Assembly: GCF_011801125.1 (NCBI RefSeq)
Contig: NZ_CP046171.1
Coordinates: forward strand, 372,001-436,000
Source: Nocardia brasiliensis
Lineage (GTDB): Bacteria > Actinomycetota > Actinomycetes > Mycobacteriales > Mycobacteriaceae
Direction: 5' to 3'
Length of the DNA stretch: 64,000 bases
Shown here piece after piece: positions 8,707 to 17,399 of this stretch. The position numbers were made by a program, and so were the translations under genes. Positions within the stretch are counted from its first letter, which is position 1. Every line of letters begins with the position of its first letter. Under the pieces are notes generated by a model. It made no database searches. It was not told the origin of the DNA and worked only from the letters and a program-made list of their open reading frames with translations.

Positions 8707-9777
8707 GTGCGTGATTTCGCCTGTCCCCATTGCGGCCAGCAGCTGGCCTTCGAGAACTCGGTGTGCCTGTCGTGTTCCAGCCCACTGGGTTTCAGCCTCG
8801 ACACGCTCAGCCTGGTGGTGATCGGCGATCCGCCGGGCGAGGCGACGGTGGACGCGGCCGCCGGTGTGGTCGACGCGAGCCGGTTCCGGCTGTGCGACAA
8901 CCTGCATGTGGCGCAGTGCAATTGGCTGGTCGAGGTGCCTGCCGAGGCGGCGGTCGACGGCGCGGCGAACGGCAACGGACAGCCCGTGCTCTGCGCGTCG
9001 TGCCAGCTGACCCGCACCCGTCCGAATGATCTCGACGCCGCGGGGCTGGCCGCGTTCGCCGAGGCCGAGGCGGCCAAGCGCAGGTTGATCGTCGAACTGA
9101 CCGAGCTCGGCCTGCCGATCGTCGGCCGCGACCAGGATTCGGCCCGCGGGCTGGCCTTCGACCTGCTCTCCAGCGTGCACAAACAGGTGATCACCGGCCA
9201 CCAGGACGGCGTGATCACGCTGGATCTGGCCGAGGCCAACGACCCGCACCGCGAACAGCTACGCATCGAGATGGACGAGCCGTATCGCACGCTGCTCGGG
9301 CACTTCCGGCACGAGATCGGCCACTACTACTTCATGGTTCTGGTCGACGACGACGAGGCACGTCGGCGCTTCGGTGACCTGTTCGGCGATCCCGACGCCG
9401 ACTACCAGGCGGCGTTGGACCGGCACTATGCCGAAGGCGCGCCGCCCAATTGGGAGTCCGACTACGTCTCCTCCTATGCCACCATGCACCCCGCCGAGGA
9501 CTGGGCCGAGACCTTCGCGCACTACCTGCACATCCGCGACACCCTCGATACCGCGGCGGCGTTCGGGATCGCCCCCGCGGGCGCCAGCCTGGACCGCCCG
9601 CAGGTGGGCCGCTCGGGGTTCGACAAGATCATCGATCTGTGGCTGCCGCTGGCCTGGTCGCTCAACATGGTCAACCGCTCGATGGGGCACCCAGACCTCT
9701 ACCCGTTCGTGCTCCCGGAGCGCGTGCTCGACAAGATGCGCCTGGTCCACGAACTGTGCGCTCGGTCAGGGGCATAG
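8707..9777 (+). CDS. zinc-ribbon putative metallopeptidase, 356 aa
   Basis: The N-terminus carries two cysteine knuckles, CPHCGQQ with CLSCSS (residues 6-24), and a further Cys pair ending in LCASCQLTR around residue 100. The centre has HEIGHYYF at about residue 202, the HExGH zinc-binding motif of the putative zinc-dependent peptidase family once called DUF2248. Downstream, YATMHPAEDWAETFAHYLHI supplies the expected third ligand region. It starts with GTG six bases after the transglutaminase stop and is probably the last gene of the same transcript. It is convergent with the taurine-type transporter genes. The likely role is hydrolysis of the peptide or isopeptide product of this locus, which is inference from context. 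Confidence 0.85.
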   Translation: MRDFACPHCGQQLAFENSVCLSCSSPLGFSLDTLSLVVIGDPPGEATVDAAAGVVDASRFRLCDNLHVAQCNWLVEVPAEAAVDGAANGNGQPVLCASCQLTRTRPNDLDAAGLAAFAEAEAAKRRLIVELTELGLPIVGRDQDSARGLAFDLLSSVHKQVITGHQDGVITLDLAEANDPHREQLRIEMDEPYRTLLGHFRHEIGHYYFMVLVDDDEARRRFGDLFGDPDADYQAALDRHYAEGAPPNWESDYVSSYATMHPAEDWAETFAHYLHIRDTLDTAAAFGIAPAGASLDRPQVGRSGFDKIIDLWLPLAWSLNMVNRSMGHPDLYPFVLPERVLDKMRLVHELCARSGA

Positions 9778-9793
9778 CCCTTCTGCGGCAACG

Positions 9794-10594
9794 TTATTCG
9801 TGTGCGGCGTAGATGTGCGCCGAGACCTCGTCGCGCATCGTGGTGAAGCCGGGCCGCTCGCGCAGTTCCGCGAAGCTCGGCTCGACGAGCCCGGCCTTGA
9901 ACGAGGTCGGCTCGTCGTAGATCACCCGGCCCGGCCTGGTGCCCATGACCAGCACCCGGGTGCCGAGCAGGAGTGCCTCATCGATGCTGTGCGTGACGAA
10001 CAGGACCGTCTTGCGCCGCTCGCGCCACAGCGTCAGCAGCTCACCCTGGAGCTTCTCCCTGGTCAACGCGTCCAACGCGCCGAACGGCTCGTCCATCAGG
10101 ATGATCCGCGGATCGTTGATCAACACCCGGGCGATCTGCGCGCGCTGCTGTTGCCCGCCGGACAGCTCGTAGGGCCGGCGACCACCCAGGTGGTCGAGGC
10201 CGACCAGGGTGAGCATCCGCTGCGCCTCGGCGCCGCGGGCGGCCCGTGGCACGCCGCGGACCTTCGGGCCGAACTCGACGTTCTGCCGTACCGAGAGCCA
10301 TGGGTAGAGATTGGGTTGCTGGAAGACGACGCCACGGTCGGGAGCGGGCCCGGTGACCGGACGGTCGCCGATCAGGACGCGGCCCTCGGTCGGTTCGAGG
10401 AAGCCGGCGAGCAGGTTCAGCAGCGTGGACTTGCCGCAGCCGGAAGGTCCGACAACACAGACGAATTCGCCGGGGTCCAGGGTCAGGTCGGTCGGGGCGA
10501 GCACCTGGGTCGGGCCATCGTCGCCGCGGTAGGACTTGCTCACCCCGGCGAGGGTGACCCGGTGGCGGGCCGCGGTGTCGGCGCGCACCGTCAC
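9794..10594 (-). CDS. tauB: taurine/sulfonate ABC transporter, ATP-binding protein
   Basis: A 266-residue ABC ATPase with Walker A GPSGCGKST, a Q-loop at GVVFQQPNLYPW, the signature LSGGQQQRAQIARVL, Walker B IILMDEPFGALD and the switch histidine in VTHSIDEA. The combination of LYPWLSVRQNVEFG and DEPFGALDALTREKLQ is typical of the nitrate/sulfonate/taurine subfamily. It starts with GTG 10594 and overlaps the stop of the lipoprotein gene (GTGA). It is the last gene of the three-gene minus-strand operon permease, lipoprotein, ATPase. It energises import from the cytoplasmic face. The tau name rests on the binding protein; the ATPase alone would not separate taurine from other sulfonates. Confidence 0.85.
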   Translation of the reverse strand: MTVRADTAARHRVTLAGVSKSYRGDDGPTQVLAPTDLTLDPGEFVCVVGPSGCGKSTLLNLLAGFLEPTEGRVLIGDRPVTGPAPDRGVVFQQPNLYPWLSVRQNVEFGPKVRGVPRAARGAEAQRMLTLVGLDHLGGRRPYELSGGQQQRAQIARVLINDPRIILMDEPFGALDALTREKLQGELLTLWRERRKTVLFVTHSIDEALLLGTRVLVMGTRPGRVIYDEPTSFKAGLVEPSFAELRERPGFTTMRDEVSAHIYAAHE

Positions 10595-11658
10595 GAGCCG
10601 GCCGCCTTCGCCGCGTCGACGTAAATGCCCGCGCGGTAAGCGGTTTCGTCGCCGACCGCGTCGATGCCGCCCTGGCTCAGCAGGAATTCGGCCGTCTTGC
10701 GCAGATCCGCGCCGAAGCCGCCGCCGAGATACCTCGCGTCGGCCTGCTCGGCCGCGCCGAGATAGGTGTATCCGGCCAACTGCGGGCCGACCAGCTTCGG
10801 ATCGATACCGAGCTGCGCGCCGATCGACACGGCCGCGTCCTCGGGCGCGGTCCGCACCTGTTGGACGGCGTAGTCCTGGAGCTTCGCCCAGACCGCCGCG
10901 AAGCGCGCGTGCTCGTCCAGGAATTTCCGGCTCGCCACCGCCAGATCGAAGGTGGGTGCGCCCGCCGCCGCGGTCTCGGCACTGGAGGTCACGATGTGCC
11001 CGCCGGAGTCGAGCAGCTTCGACAGGGTCGGGTCCCACACCCACGCCGCATCGATCTGGCCGCCGGTCCACGCGCCGGGAATCGCGTCGGGTTTGAGGTT
11101 GATCAGCTGCACGTCCGCGGCCAGCCCGGCCCGGTCCAGCGCGGCGAGCAGGCTGTAGTGGGCGGTGCTGCCGAACGGCGTCGCGACGCGCTTGCCGCGC
11201 AACCCGGCCAGGTCGGTGACCGCCGCGTCCCTGGCGACCAGCGACTCGGACTTGCCGATGACATCGTGGATCCACAGCACCCGCACCGGCAGGTCGAGCG
11301 GCGCGGACAGCGCCTTGGTCGCGGGCGCCGAGCCGAGCGTGCCGATATCGAGGCTGCCCGCGCCGAACGCCTGCACCACGTCGGCACCCGAAGCGAACTG
11401 GCTCCAGGTGACTTTCGCGTTCGGCAGGCAGGCGGCGAGCAGCCCACGGTCCTTCACGAGCAGGTCGGCGTTGGGAATCGCCTGGTAGCCGATCCTGGCC
11501 TCGGTGGTGACGCCGGGGTCGACCGGGAACGGGCAACTCGCCTGCGCGCCAGCGGCTCCGGTGTCGCCGCGCCCGGATTCGACGCACCCGGCCGTCGCCG
11601 CGAGGACGGCCGCGAGGGCCAGACCGATCGTAACGGCACGGCGCACAGCGGATTTCAT
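10591..11658 (-). CDS. tauA: taurine-type substrate-binding lipoprotein
   Basis: A 355-residue exported binding protein. It has a basic start, a hydrophobic stretch and a lipobox ending at ATAGC, so it should be a lipid-anchored lipoprotein. The body follows TauA closely: IGYQAIPNADLL, then DIGTLGSAPATKAL, FGSTAHYSLLAAL, and NLKPDAIPGAW with VWDPTLSKLLDSGG. These blocks correspond to the sulfonate and amine contact regions of TauA-type proteins. Its ATG overlaps the permease stop (ATGA), and its stop overlaps the ATPase start, so all three genes are coupled. It should deliver taurine or a related alkanesulfonate to the permease. Substrate is assigned by family resemblance, not shown. Confidence 0.85.
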   Translation of the reverse strand: MKSAVRRAVTIGLALAAVLAATAGCVESGRGDTGAAGAQASCPFPVDPGVTTEARIGYQAIPNADLLVKDRGLLAACLPNAKVTWSQFASGADVVQAFGAGSLDIGTLGSAPATKALSAPLDLPVRVLWIHDVIGKSESLVARDAAVTDLAGLRGKRVATPFGSTAHYSLLAALDRAGLAADVQLINLKPDAIPGAWTGGQIDAAWVWDPTLSKLLDSGGHIVTSSAETAAAGAPTFDLAVASRKFLDEHARFAAVWAKLQDYAVQQVRTAPEDAAVSIGAQLGIDPKLVGPQLAGYTYLGAAEQADARYLGGGFGADLRKTAEFLLSQGGIDAVGDETAYRAGIYVDAAKAAGS

Positions 11659-12542
11659 ACCTTGCCTTTCCACGGAACTGCTTTGGCACCAAGGAACTTG
11701 ATGACCGAGTCGAGCACGAGAGCGGCGGCGCCGATCACGATGATGCACGCGATTGTCAGCGGCGTATTCAATTGCGTGCCTGCGATATACGCGAGGCCGC
11801 CGATGCCGGGGATGCCGTTGTTCAGCTCGGCGGCGACCACGGTAGTCCAGGCGAACGCGGTGGCGATCCGGATGCCGCCGATCACCTCGGGCAGCGTCGC
11901 GGGCAGCACCACCCGCGAAATGACCTGTGCCCGTCCGGCGCCCAGCGCGCGGGCGGCGTTCCGATAGTCCTGCTTGACCCCGGTGACACCGGTGAGCGTG
12001 GCGATCGCGATGGGTGGGAAGGCCGCGAGGAACAGCAGCCAGATCTTCGACACGTCGCCGATGCCGAACCAGACGATCAGCAGGCCGATATAGCCGAGCG
12101 GCGGCAGGGAACGCAGGAAGTTGAGGATCGGCTCGGTGATCAAGCGCACCGGCGCGAGCATGCCCATCACGAAGCCGACCAGCGGCCCGGTCACGATCGC
12201 AAGGCCGACGCCGGCGCCGATCCGCTGCAGGCTGGCGAGCAGGTGTTCCCACAGGTAGTAGTTCTGTTCGCCGATTACCGTGCGGTCGACGCCCGCTGCG
12301 ATCTGGTGGCGGGAGTTGGCCCGCACGAACGCGTCCCACACCGCGCGCGGCGCGGGCAGATACAGCGGGTCGACCAACCCCGACGCCGTGATCGCCACCC
12401 AGAGCCCGAGCACCAGGGCGAGTGCGGCGAGGCGGGCCAGCATTGGCCCGGCCACCCGAAAGGAGCGCTGCGGTCGACGGACCGGCGCGTCGGGCGCCTC
12501 GGCTCGGGCCGTCGGCGTTTCCGGCGTGCTGATCGCGGTCAT
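11655..12542 (-). CDS. tauC: taurine/sulfonate ABC transporter permease
   Basis: A 295-residue integral membrane protein. It has an N-terminal cytoplasmic tail, a first helix at about residues 32-52 and a BPD-transport domain with roughly six helices. The EAA-type loop is seen in RALGAGRAQVISRVVLPATLPEVIGGIRIATAFAW (about residues 198-232), which contacts the ATPase. It is the first gene of the operon and has an ATG at 12542. The 128 bases upstream, between it and gatD, are AT-poorer than most promoters here and I could not place a clear promoter. A CysB-like or sulfur-starvation control would be expected for this family, but nothing in the sequence shows it. Confidence 0.85.
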   Translation of the reverse strand: MTAISTPETPTARAEAPDAPVRRPQRSFRVAGPMLARLAALALVLGLWVAITASGLVDPLYLPAPRAVWDAFVRANSRHQIAAGVDRTVIGEQNYYLWEHLLASLQRIGAGVGLAIVTGPLVGFVMGMLAPVRLITEPILNFLRSLPPLGYIGLLIVWFGIGDVSKIWLLFLAAFPPIAIATLTGVTGVKQDYRNAARALGAGRAQVISRVVLPATLPEVIGGIRIATAFAWTTVVAAELNNGIPGIGGLAYIAGTQLNTPLTIACIIVIGAAALVLDSVIKFLGAKAVPWKGKV

Positions 12543-12670
12543 CGGGCCCTGCCCGGACTGCCGATTTCGGGCACGACACTCTCCTCACGATTCGCCGCTG
12601 AGCACGGCGAATGTCGAGGCTAGCCGGGTGCGCCCGCAGCGGGGAGAGTTAGGAACGCCGTGAACATAAC

Positions 12671-13381
12671 TCAGGCGCGCAGGCGCTCCCTGCGCAGCTG
12701 CTCGACCTCGGGCAGCTCCAGCGGAGCCAGTTCCGAGACACCGAGCGCCCGCATCAGCAGCAGATCCGCGAGTTCCGGGTTACGGGCCAGCGCGGGGCCG
12801 TGCATATAGGTGCCGAGCACCGAACCCTGCACCACGCCCTCGAGGCCGTCGCCGACCCCGTTGCCGACGCCGCGGGTGACCCGGGCCAGCCCGCTCGCGT
12901 CACCGCCGAGTTTCGTACCGCCACGGTGGTTTTCGAATCCGGTCAGTGCCGCGGTGAGGCCGGGCAGCAGCGGTGTCGTGGTGACCTCGCCGATCGCGCG
13001 CTCGGACTGCGGTGCGGTGGTCACATCGATCATGCCGACGCCGTCGACGCGCTCGCCCGACGAGGTCTCGTACCACTGGCCGAGCACCTGGATCGCGGCG
13101 CAGATGGCAAGCACCGGAGCGCCTTTCGCGGCGGCCTGCTGCAGGCCCGGGTAGCGCTGCAGGTGCCGGGTGGCCAGGCGCTGCGCGGAATCCTCCGCGC
13201 CGCCGAGGGTGTAGATGTCCAGCGAATCGGGCACCGGGTCGGCCAGGGTGATCTCGACGATCTCGGCGGCATAGCCGCGCAGCCGCAGCCGCTGGCGCAA
13301 CACCAGCGCGTTGCCGCCGTCGCCGTAGGTGCCCATCACGTCGGGCAGTACCAGCCCGATCCGTACTGTCGATTCGGTCAT
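12671..13381 (-). CDS. gatD: lipid II glutaminyl amidotransferase, GatD subunit
   Basis: A 236-residue class I glutamine amidotransferase of the CobB/CobQ-like group. The nucleophile is Cys94 in LAICAAIQVLGQWY. A conserved ENHRGGTKLG block lies near residue 150 and the catalytic histidine is in TYMHGPALARNPELADLLL. The enzyme hydrolyses glutamine and passes ammonia to MurT, which amidates the D-isoglutamate of lipid II at the inner face of the membrane. The start overlaps the murT stop by four bases, the usual murT-gatD arrangement in actinobacteria and firmicutes. The motif usually reads AICAG; here the residue after Cys is Ala, a mild variation that should not prevent activity. Confidence 0.92.
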   Translation of the reverse strand: MTESTVRIGLVLPDVMGTYGDGGNALVLRQRLRLRGYAAEIVEITLADPVPDSLDIYTLGGAEDSAQRLATRHLQRYPGLQQAAAKGAPVLAICAAIQVLGQWYETSSGERVDGVGMIDVTTAPQSERAIGEVTTTPLLPGLTAALTGFENHRGGTKLGGDASGLARVTRGVGNGVGDGLEGVVQGSVLGTYMHGPALARNPELADLLLMRALGVSELAPLELPEVEQLRRERLRA

Positions 13382-14649
13382 GCCGTCCGTCCGTCGAGGT
13401 CGCGGTTGAGATCACGGAACGCGGTGTAGTTCGCCAGCACCTCGACGTGCCCGGCGGGGCAGGAAGCGATGGCGCGCACCGGATTCGACACCGTGGTGTG
13501 TTCGACGCCCGCGTAGGTGAGGCGCACCGCGAGGTCGGTGGCCCGCTCGCCCGAGGCGACCACCTGCACCCCTTCGAAGTGTTCGAACCGCACATCCCAC
13601 AGCCAGGACAGATCCTCGCCGTCGGGCACCTGTCCGTTCACCGCGATGACGAGCCCGGCCGCGGCCGGTTCGATCATCGAGAGCGCCTCCTGCCAGCCCG
13701 CCGGATTCTTGGCCAGCAGCAGTCGGGCGGCATGGTCGCCGACCTGCACCGTCCGGTAGCGGCCCGCGATCTCGCGCACCGTGCCGGTGGCGGTGACGGC
13801 GTCGGCGGCGCCGGCGCCGAGCGCGACCGCCGCGGCCACCGCCTGCGCGGCGTTGCCGCGATTGGCCCGGCCGGGCAGGGCCAGCTCGAGCGGCAGCCGC
13901 ACCCCGTCGGGGCCGACCAGGTCGTTGCCCTCGAGCCACCAATCCGGTTCTGGCCGTGCGAAATCCGCGCCGGTGCTGCGCCAGTGCTTGCCCGCCTCGC
14001 CGCCCCTGGCGCCGGCGGGCGCGTCTTCCCAGACGATGGGCTCACCGCTGCGCGGGCAGCTGGTGGCATCCATCGACCAGCCGCTGCCCGCGGCCACCCA
14101 CACCACGTTCGGGTGGTCGTAGGCGATCGAGGTCACCAGCACGTCGTCGCAGTTCGCGATCACCACGGTGGCAGGGTGGCGGGCCAGGCCCGCGCGCAGC
14201 TTGCGCTCGATCATGTTGATCTCGCCGACCCGGTCCAGCTGGTCGCGGCTCAGGTTGAGCAGCACGACCGCGGCCGGATTCAGCGAGTCGGTCACGTGCG
14301 GCAGATGCAGCTCGTCCACCTCGATCGCGGCCAGCGGCGCGCCGCGGTGCACGCTGAGCGCGGCGACGATGCCCGCGTCCATGTTCGCGCCGTCGGCCTG
14401 GGTGGCCACCGCGCCGAGCGTGCCGAGCGCCGCCGTGGTCATCCTGGTCGTGGTCGACTTGCCGTTGGTGCCGGTGATCAGCACCGTGCGCTTGCCACGG
14501 CCGAGCTGGTCCATGATCGTCTTGTCGATCTGCAGCGCGATGAGCCCGCCGATCATCGATCCCTTGCCGCGTCCCGCCTTCTGCGAGGCCCACGACGCTG
14601 CCGCCGCGGCCCGCAGCGCGATTCGCCCGCGCACCGAAATGTCTGCCAC
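13378..14649 (-). CDS. murT: lipid II isoglutaminyl synthase, MurT subunit
   Basis: A 423-residue Mur-ligase-like protein. The ATP loop is TGTNGKSTTTRM (about residues 60-71), followed by the Mur central domain (NLSRDQLDRVGE, ANCDDVLVTSIAYDHPN) and a C-terminal DUF1727 domain containing NPAGWQEAL and the SWLWDVRFE segment with its essential Asp. Together with GatD it converts D-iso-glutamate to D-iso-glutamine in lipid II. The insert that forms a Cys4 zinc ribbon in the S. aureus enzyme is reduced to a single CP pair here (SCPRSGEP, then HWRSTGADFARPEP), so zinc binding looks lost. ATG at 14649. The pair forms a two-gene operon with a probable promoter in the short gap to the upstream gene. 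Confidence 0.93.
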   Translation of the reverse strand: MADISVRGRIALRAAAAASWASQKAGRGKGSMIGGLIALQIDKTIMDQLGRGKRTVLITGTNGKSTTTRMTTAALGTLGAVATQADGANMDAGIVAALSVHRGAPLAAIEVDELHLPHVTDSLNPAAVVLLNLSRDQLDRVGEINMIERKLRAGLARHPATVVIANCDDVLVTSIAYDHPNVVWVAAGSGWSMDATSCPRSGEPIVWEDAPAGARGGEAGKHWRSTGADFARPEPDWWLEGNDLVGPDGVRLPLELALPGRANRGNAAQAVAAAVALGAGAADAVTATGTVREIAGRYRTVQVGDHAARLLLAKNPAGWQEALSMIEPAAAGLVIAVNGQVPDGEDLSWLWDVRFEHFEGVQVVASGERATDLAVRLTYAGVEHTTVSNPVRAIASCPAGHVEVLANYTAFRDLNRDLDGRTA

Positions 14650-14715
14650 GCCGCGAGTCTAATGTCGGCCCGCCCCGGCGGCCGCGCCAGCCGCCAACCG
14701 GGGCGACCCGCGGCG

Positions 14716-15372
14716 TCAGCCCTGGTAGAGCTTGGCGTTGTAGTTCGCGGGCGCGTAGTGCTGTTCGAGTTCCTCGATCGTCGCGGTGACCTCGCTCTGC
14801 ACCTCTTTGACGAGGCGGGGCCAGCTGGGCAGGCCGTCGTCGGACCACCGCTCGGGCTGCCAGAGATTGCTGCGCAGGAACGCTTTGGCGCAGTGGAAGT
14901 AGATCTGCTCGATCGAGACCTCGACGGCCAGGATCGGGCGGTGGCCGCGCACCACCATGTCGTCGAAGTACGGTGCGTCGCGCACCAGCCTGGCACGGCC
15001 GTTGATCCGCAGGGTCTGCGGCCTGCCCGGAATGATGAACAGCAGCCCGACATGCGGATTGGTGAGGATGTTCAGGTAGCCGTCGGCCCGTCTATTGCCC
15101 GGCCGCTCCGGGATCGCGAGGGTCCGGTCGTCGAGGACCTTGACGAAGCCCGCCGGGTCGCCCTTCGGTGAGGCGTCGCAGGTGCCCTCGGCGTCACTGG
15201 TGCTCATCACCAGAAACGGCGTCGCGGCGATCCAGTCCCGGTCCCTCGGGTGCAGCGCGACGCGCTCCTTGTTCGCCGCGAGCGGCGTGACCTCGCCGAG
15301 TAGTCGCCGCAGTTCGGCCGGGTCGGTGATCTGTTCGCTGATTTCGCTCACACCTGATTCAAGCACTCGCAC
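14716..15372 (-). CDS. pyridoxamine-phosphate-oxidase-like FMN flavoprotein (MSMEG_1061 type)
   Basis: A 218-residue split-barrel protein. The core shows RDWIAATPFLVMSTSDAEGTCDASPKGDPAGFVKVLDDRTLAIPERPGNRRADGYLNIL in order, the signature layout of the PPOX subgroup that binds FMN or F420. IPGRPQTLRINGRARLVRD follows, and a C-terminal helical segment contains a Cys-Ala-Lys-Ala patch and KEVQSEVTATIEELEQHY. Such proteins are small cytoplasmic oxidoreductases acting on unknown substrates. ATG at 15372; no obvious operon partner, with 66 bases to murT downstream and 40 bases to the next gene upstream. Its exact cofactor and substrate cannot be read from the sequence. Confidence 0.85.
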   Translation of the reverse strand: MRVLESGVSEISEQITDPAELRRLLGEVTPLAANKERVALHPRDRDWIAATPFLVMSTSDAEGTCDASPKGDPAGFVKVLDDRTLAIPERPGNRRADGYLNILTNPHVGLLFIIPGRPQTLRINGRARLVRDAPYFDDMVVRGHRPILAVEVSIEQIYFHCAKAFLRSNLWQPERWSDDGLPSWPRLVKEVQSEVTATIEELEQHYAPANYNAKLYQG

Positions 15373-15412
15373 GGATGCGGCGATGCCCTTCGACCCCAGC
15401 GAGATCGATCCC

Positions 15413-17188
15413 TCAGATCTGCACGTCGAACAGATTCGGCTGGCCCGCCGCGTAGCGGTCGGCGTCGATGCGGCGCAACGGTTCCAGCTCGGGTGCGCGG
15501 TACAGGGTGTACATCCGGCAGCGTTCGGCGTTCGAGCCCGACACCTCGAGCAGGGCGTTCACCGCGGCCCGCGCCGACTCGTTGGCGCCCTCCATGGTCG
15601 CGAGATCGACATTGGTGCGTACGTAATCGCCTGCCAGGAACAGGTTTTCGAGTGCACCGTGCGGTTCCGGCCGGTGCGCCCACGAACCCGCGGTGTTGAT
15701 CAGCAGCGGATCGGCGTTGGCGTTGCGGCCTTTGTCCGGCTGCCAGGTGATGCCGGGGTCGAGGAACCACGAGTGCAGGTCGGCCTCGCGCAGCACCTCG
15801 CCGCGATCGTCGAGGTGTGCGGCCAGCTGCGCCCAGACCTCGCGGACGATCTCCTCGTGCGTGCACTCCTTTGCGGGCTTGCCGAAGAGCGGGCCCGGTG
15901 TGTTCCAGTCGGAGATGTCGACCGAGAGGCAGTCCTGCACCGTGCCGTCGCCGAACTCGCTGAGCTTGCGCGTCCACAGCTGATTCTGGGTGATGGAGGT
16001 CAGTGCCCACGGCGCGTCGATATAGGCGGTGTGGCCGCGCGAGATCTCGGCAGGCCTGCGCAGATAGAACTGGATGCCGTTCATCCAGTCGGTGACCAGG
16101 TTGTCCATCGCGCTCAGCTCGGGACGGATCTCGAGCACCTCGGGCGACCAGAGCATGCGGGCCCGCTCCGCGGACATGGCGACGACGAAGTAGTCCGCCG
16201 AGACGCTGTGCGGCGTGCCGCTCGCGTCGACGACGCGCGCCGCGGCGATCCGCCCGTCGCGCAATTCCAGCTCGCGCACCTCGGACCCGAGCACGAATCG
16301 CACACCCAGCGTGCGCAATCGGTCCAGCCAGGGCTCGATCCAGACGGCATTGGTCGGCCCGTTCAGCACCCGGTCCATGCCGCCGTCGTTGCCGATCTCG
16401 AGCGGATTGCCGAGGAACTGCTCGCCCATGTTGCCGATGGTGCGGACGCTGGCGACGTTCTCCTTGGCGGCGACCATGATGCTGGTCAGCGTGCGCGAGA
16501 GCAGCGCGCGGAACTCGTGCGAGCGCGCGTGGTTGCCGACGTAGTCGTGCCAGGAGGTGTTGTCCCACTGATGGTCTCGACGGGCATCGCAGCTGCTGTT
16601 GAAAACCAGCAGGCGATCGGCGAAGTACATGCCTTCGACGGGTGGCATCTTCAGTGCGGTCGCCAGCGCGGCGCCGAGGGTCTCGCGGAAGGCGTCCGGG
16701 CTGAACGGGCCGCGCGCGCGGAAGCCGAGCGGTAATCGGAAATCGTCGCCACCGCTGCGGGCGAACCGTGCCTCGGGGACCGCGACCAGGTTGTTCCACA
16801 CACCGTTCGGGTTGTCGCCGAACGGGATCCGGCGCATCGTGTCTGGCACGTGCTGATAGAAGCCGGGGAAGAAGCGAAAGCCGTGCTCGCCGGGCAATTC
16901 CGGCCGAGAACCGGAGGCGGTGCCGGGGACCGGCACGCTGCGCGCCTTACCGCCCCAGGCGCGTCTTTCGAAAATCGTGACCTCGAAACCACGTTCGATC
17001 AGTTCGTGCGCGGCGGTCAAACCCGCGACGCCGCCGCCGAGTACCACGACCCGCCTGCCGCCCGGACTACCAGCGGCAGGCCCCGGTCTGAGCGCGCCGG
17101 TCAGCAGTGCCCCCGCTGTCGCCACCCCTGCCGTCACCGTGCCGCGAAGTACGTTCCTGCGCGATACGGTCCACCGATTTACTGCCAT
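15413..17188 (-). CDS. Tat-exported FAD-dependent oxidoreductase (phytoene-desaturase-like), 591 aa
   Basis: The N-terminus WTVSRRNVLRGTVTAG followed by a hydrophobic Ala/Gly stretch is a twin-arginine signal. It is followed by the dinucleotide-binding motif VVVLGGGVAGLTAAHELIERG (residues about 44-64) and the FERR hinge. The C-terminal FAD motif is FLAGDYVRTNVDLATMEGANESARAAVNALL. The overall plan is that of the amine-oxidase/phytoene-desaturase/squalene-dehydroxylase superfamily, but with longer inserts. Export by Tat with bound FAD implies action outside the membrane, perhaps on a lipid or isoprenoid. There is no neighbouring carotenoid or hopanoid gene, so the substrate is unknown. The 211-base gap upstream contains AT-rich sequence near 17217-17242, likely the promoter. 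Confidence 0.85.
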   Translation of the reverse strand: MAVNRWTVSRRNVLRGTVTAGVATAGALLTGALRPGPAAGSPGGRRVVVLGGGVAGLTAAHELIERGFEVTIFERRAWGGKARSVPVPGTASGSRPELPGEHGFRFFPGFYQHVPDTMRRIPFGDNPNGVWNNLVAVPEARFARSGGDDFRLPLGFRARGPFSPDAFRETLGAALATALKMPPVEGMYFADRLLVFNSSCDARRDHQWDNTSWHDYVGNHARSHEFRALLSRTLTSIMVAAKENVASVRTIGNMGEQFLGNPLEIGNDGGMDRVLNGPTNAVWIEPWLDRLRTLGVRFVLGSEVRELELRDGRIAAARVVDASGTPHSVSADYFVVAMSAERARMLWSPEVLEIRPELSAMDNLVTDWMNGIQFYLRRPAEISRGHTAYIDAPWALTSITQNQLWTRKLSEFGDGTVQDCLSVDISDWNTPGPLFGKPAKECTHEEIVREVWAQLAAHLDDRGEVLREADLHSWFLDPGITWQPDKGRNANADPLLINTAGSWAHRPEPHGALENLFLAGDYVRTNVDLATMEGANESARAAVNALLEVSGSNAERCRMYTLYRAPELEPLRRIDADRYAAGQPNLFDVQI

Positions 17189-17399
17189 GCGCCGCTCTGT
17201 GCCTAGCCTCGGAACCTTTATTACATATTGTCATTACTGTAAAGCGGCAGGTCCCGAACCGGCGTACCCGCCCCCGCGCCTCGCCCGAGGAACGCTCGAT
17301 TCGGACAATGGCTGAGAGCATAGCGATTTCGGCGCAGGCGCAGGCGAACCAGAGTCGACGATTATCCGAACCCTATGGAGAGCAGGGGTTTCGAGGGGG

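Noticed and set aside
13447..15171. A long plus-strand frame opposite murT and the PPOX gene
   Set aside because: It spans two real minus-strand genes and the gap between them, which a single true gene would not do.
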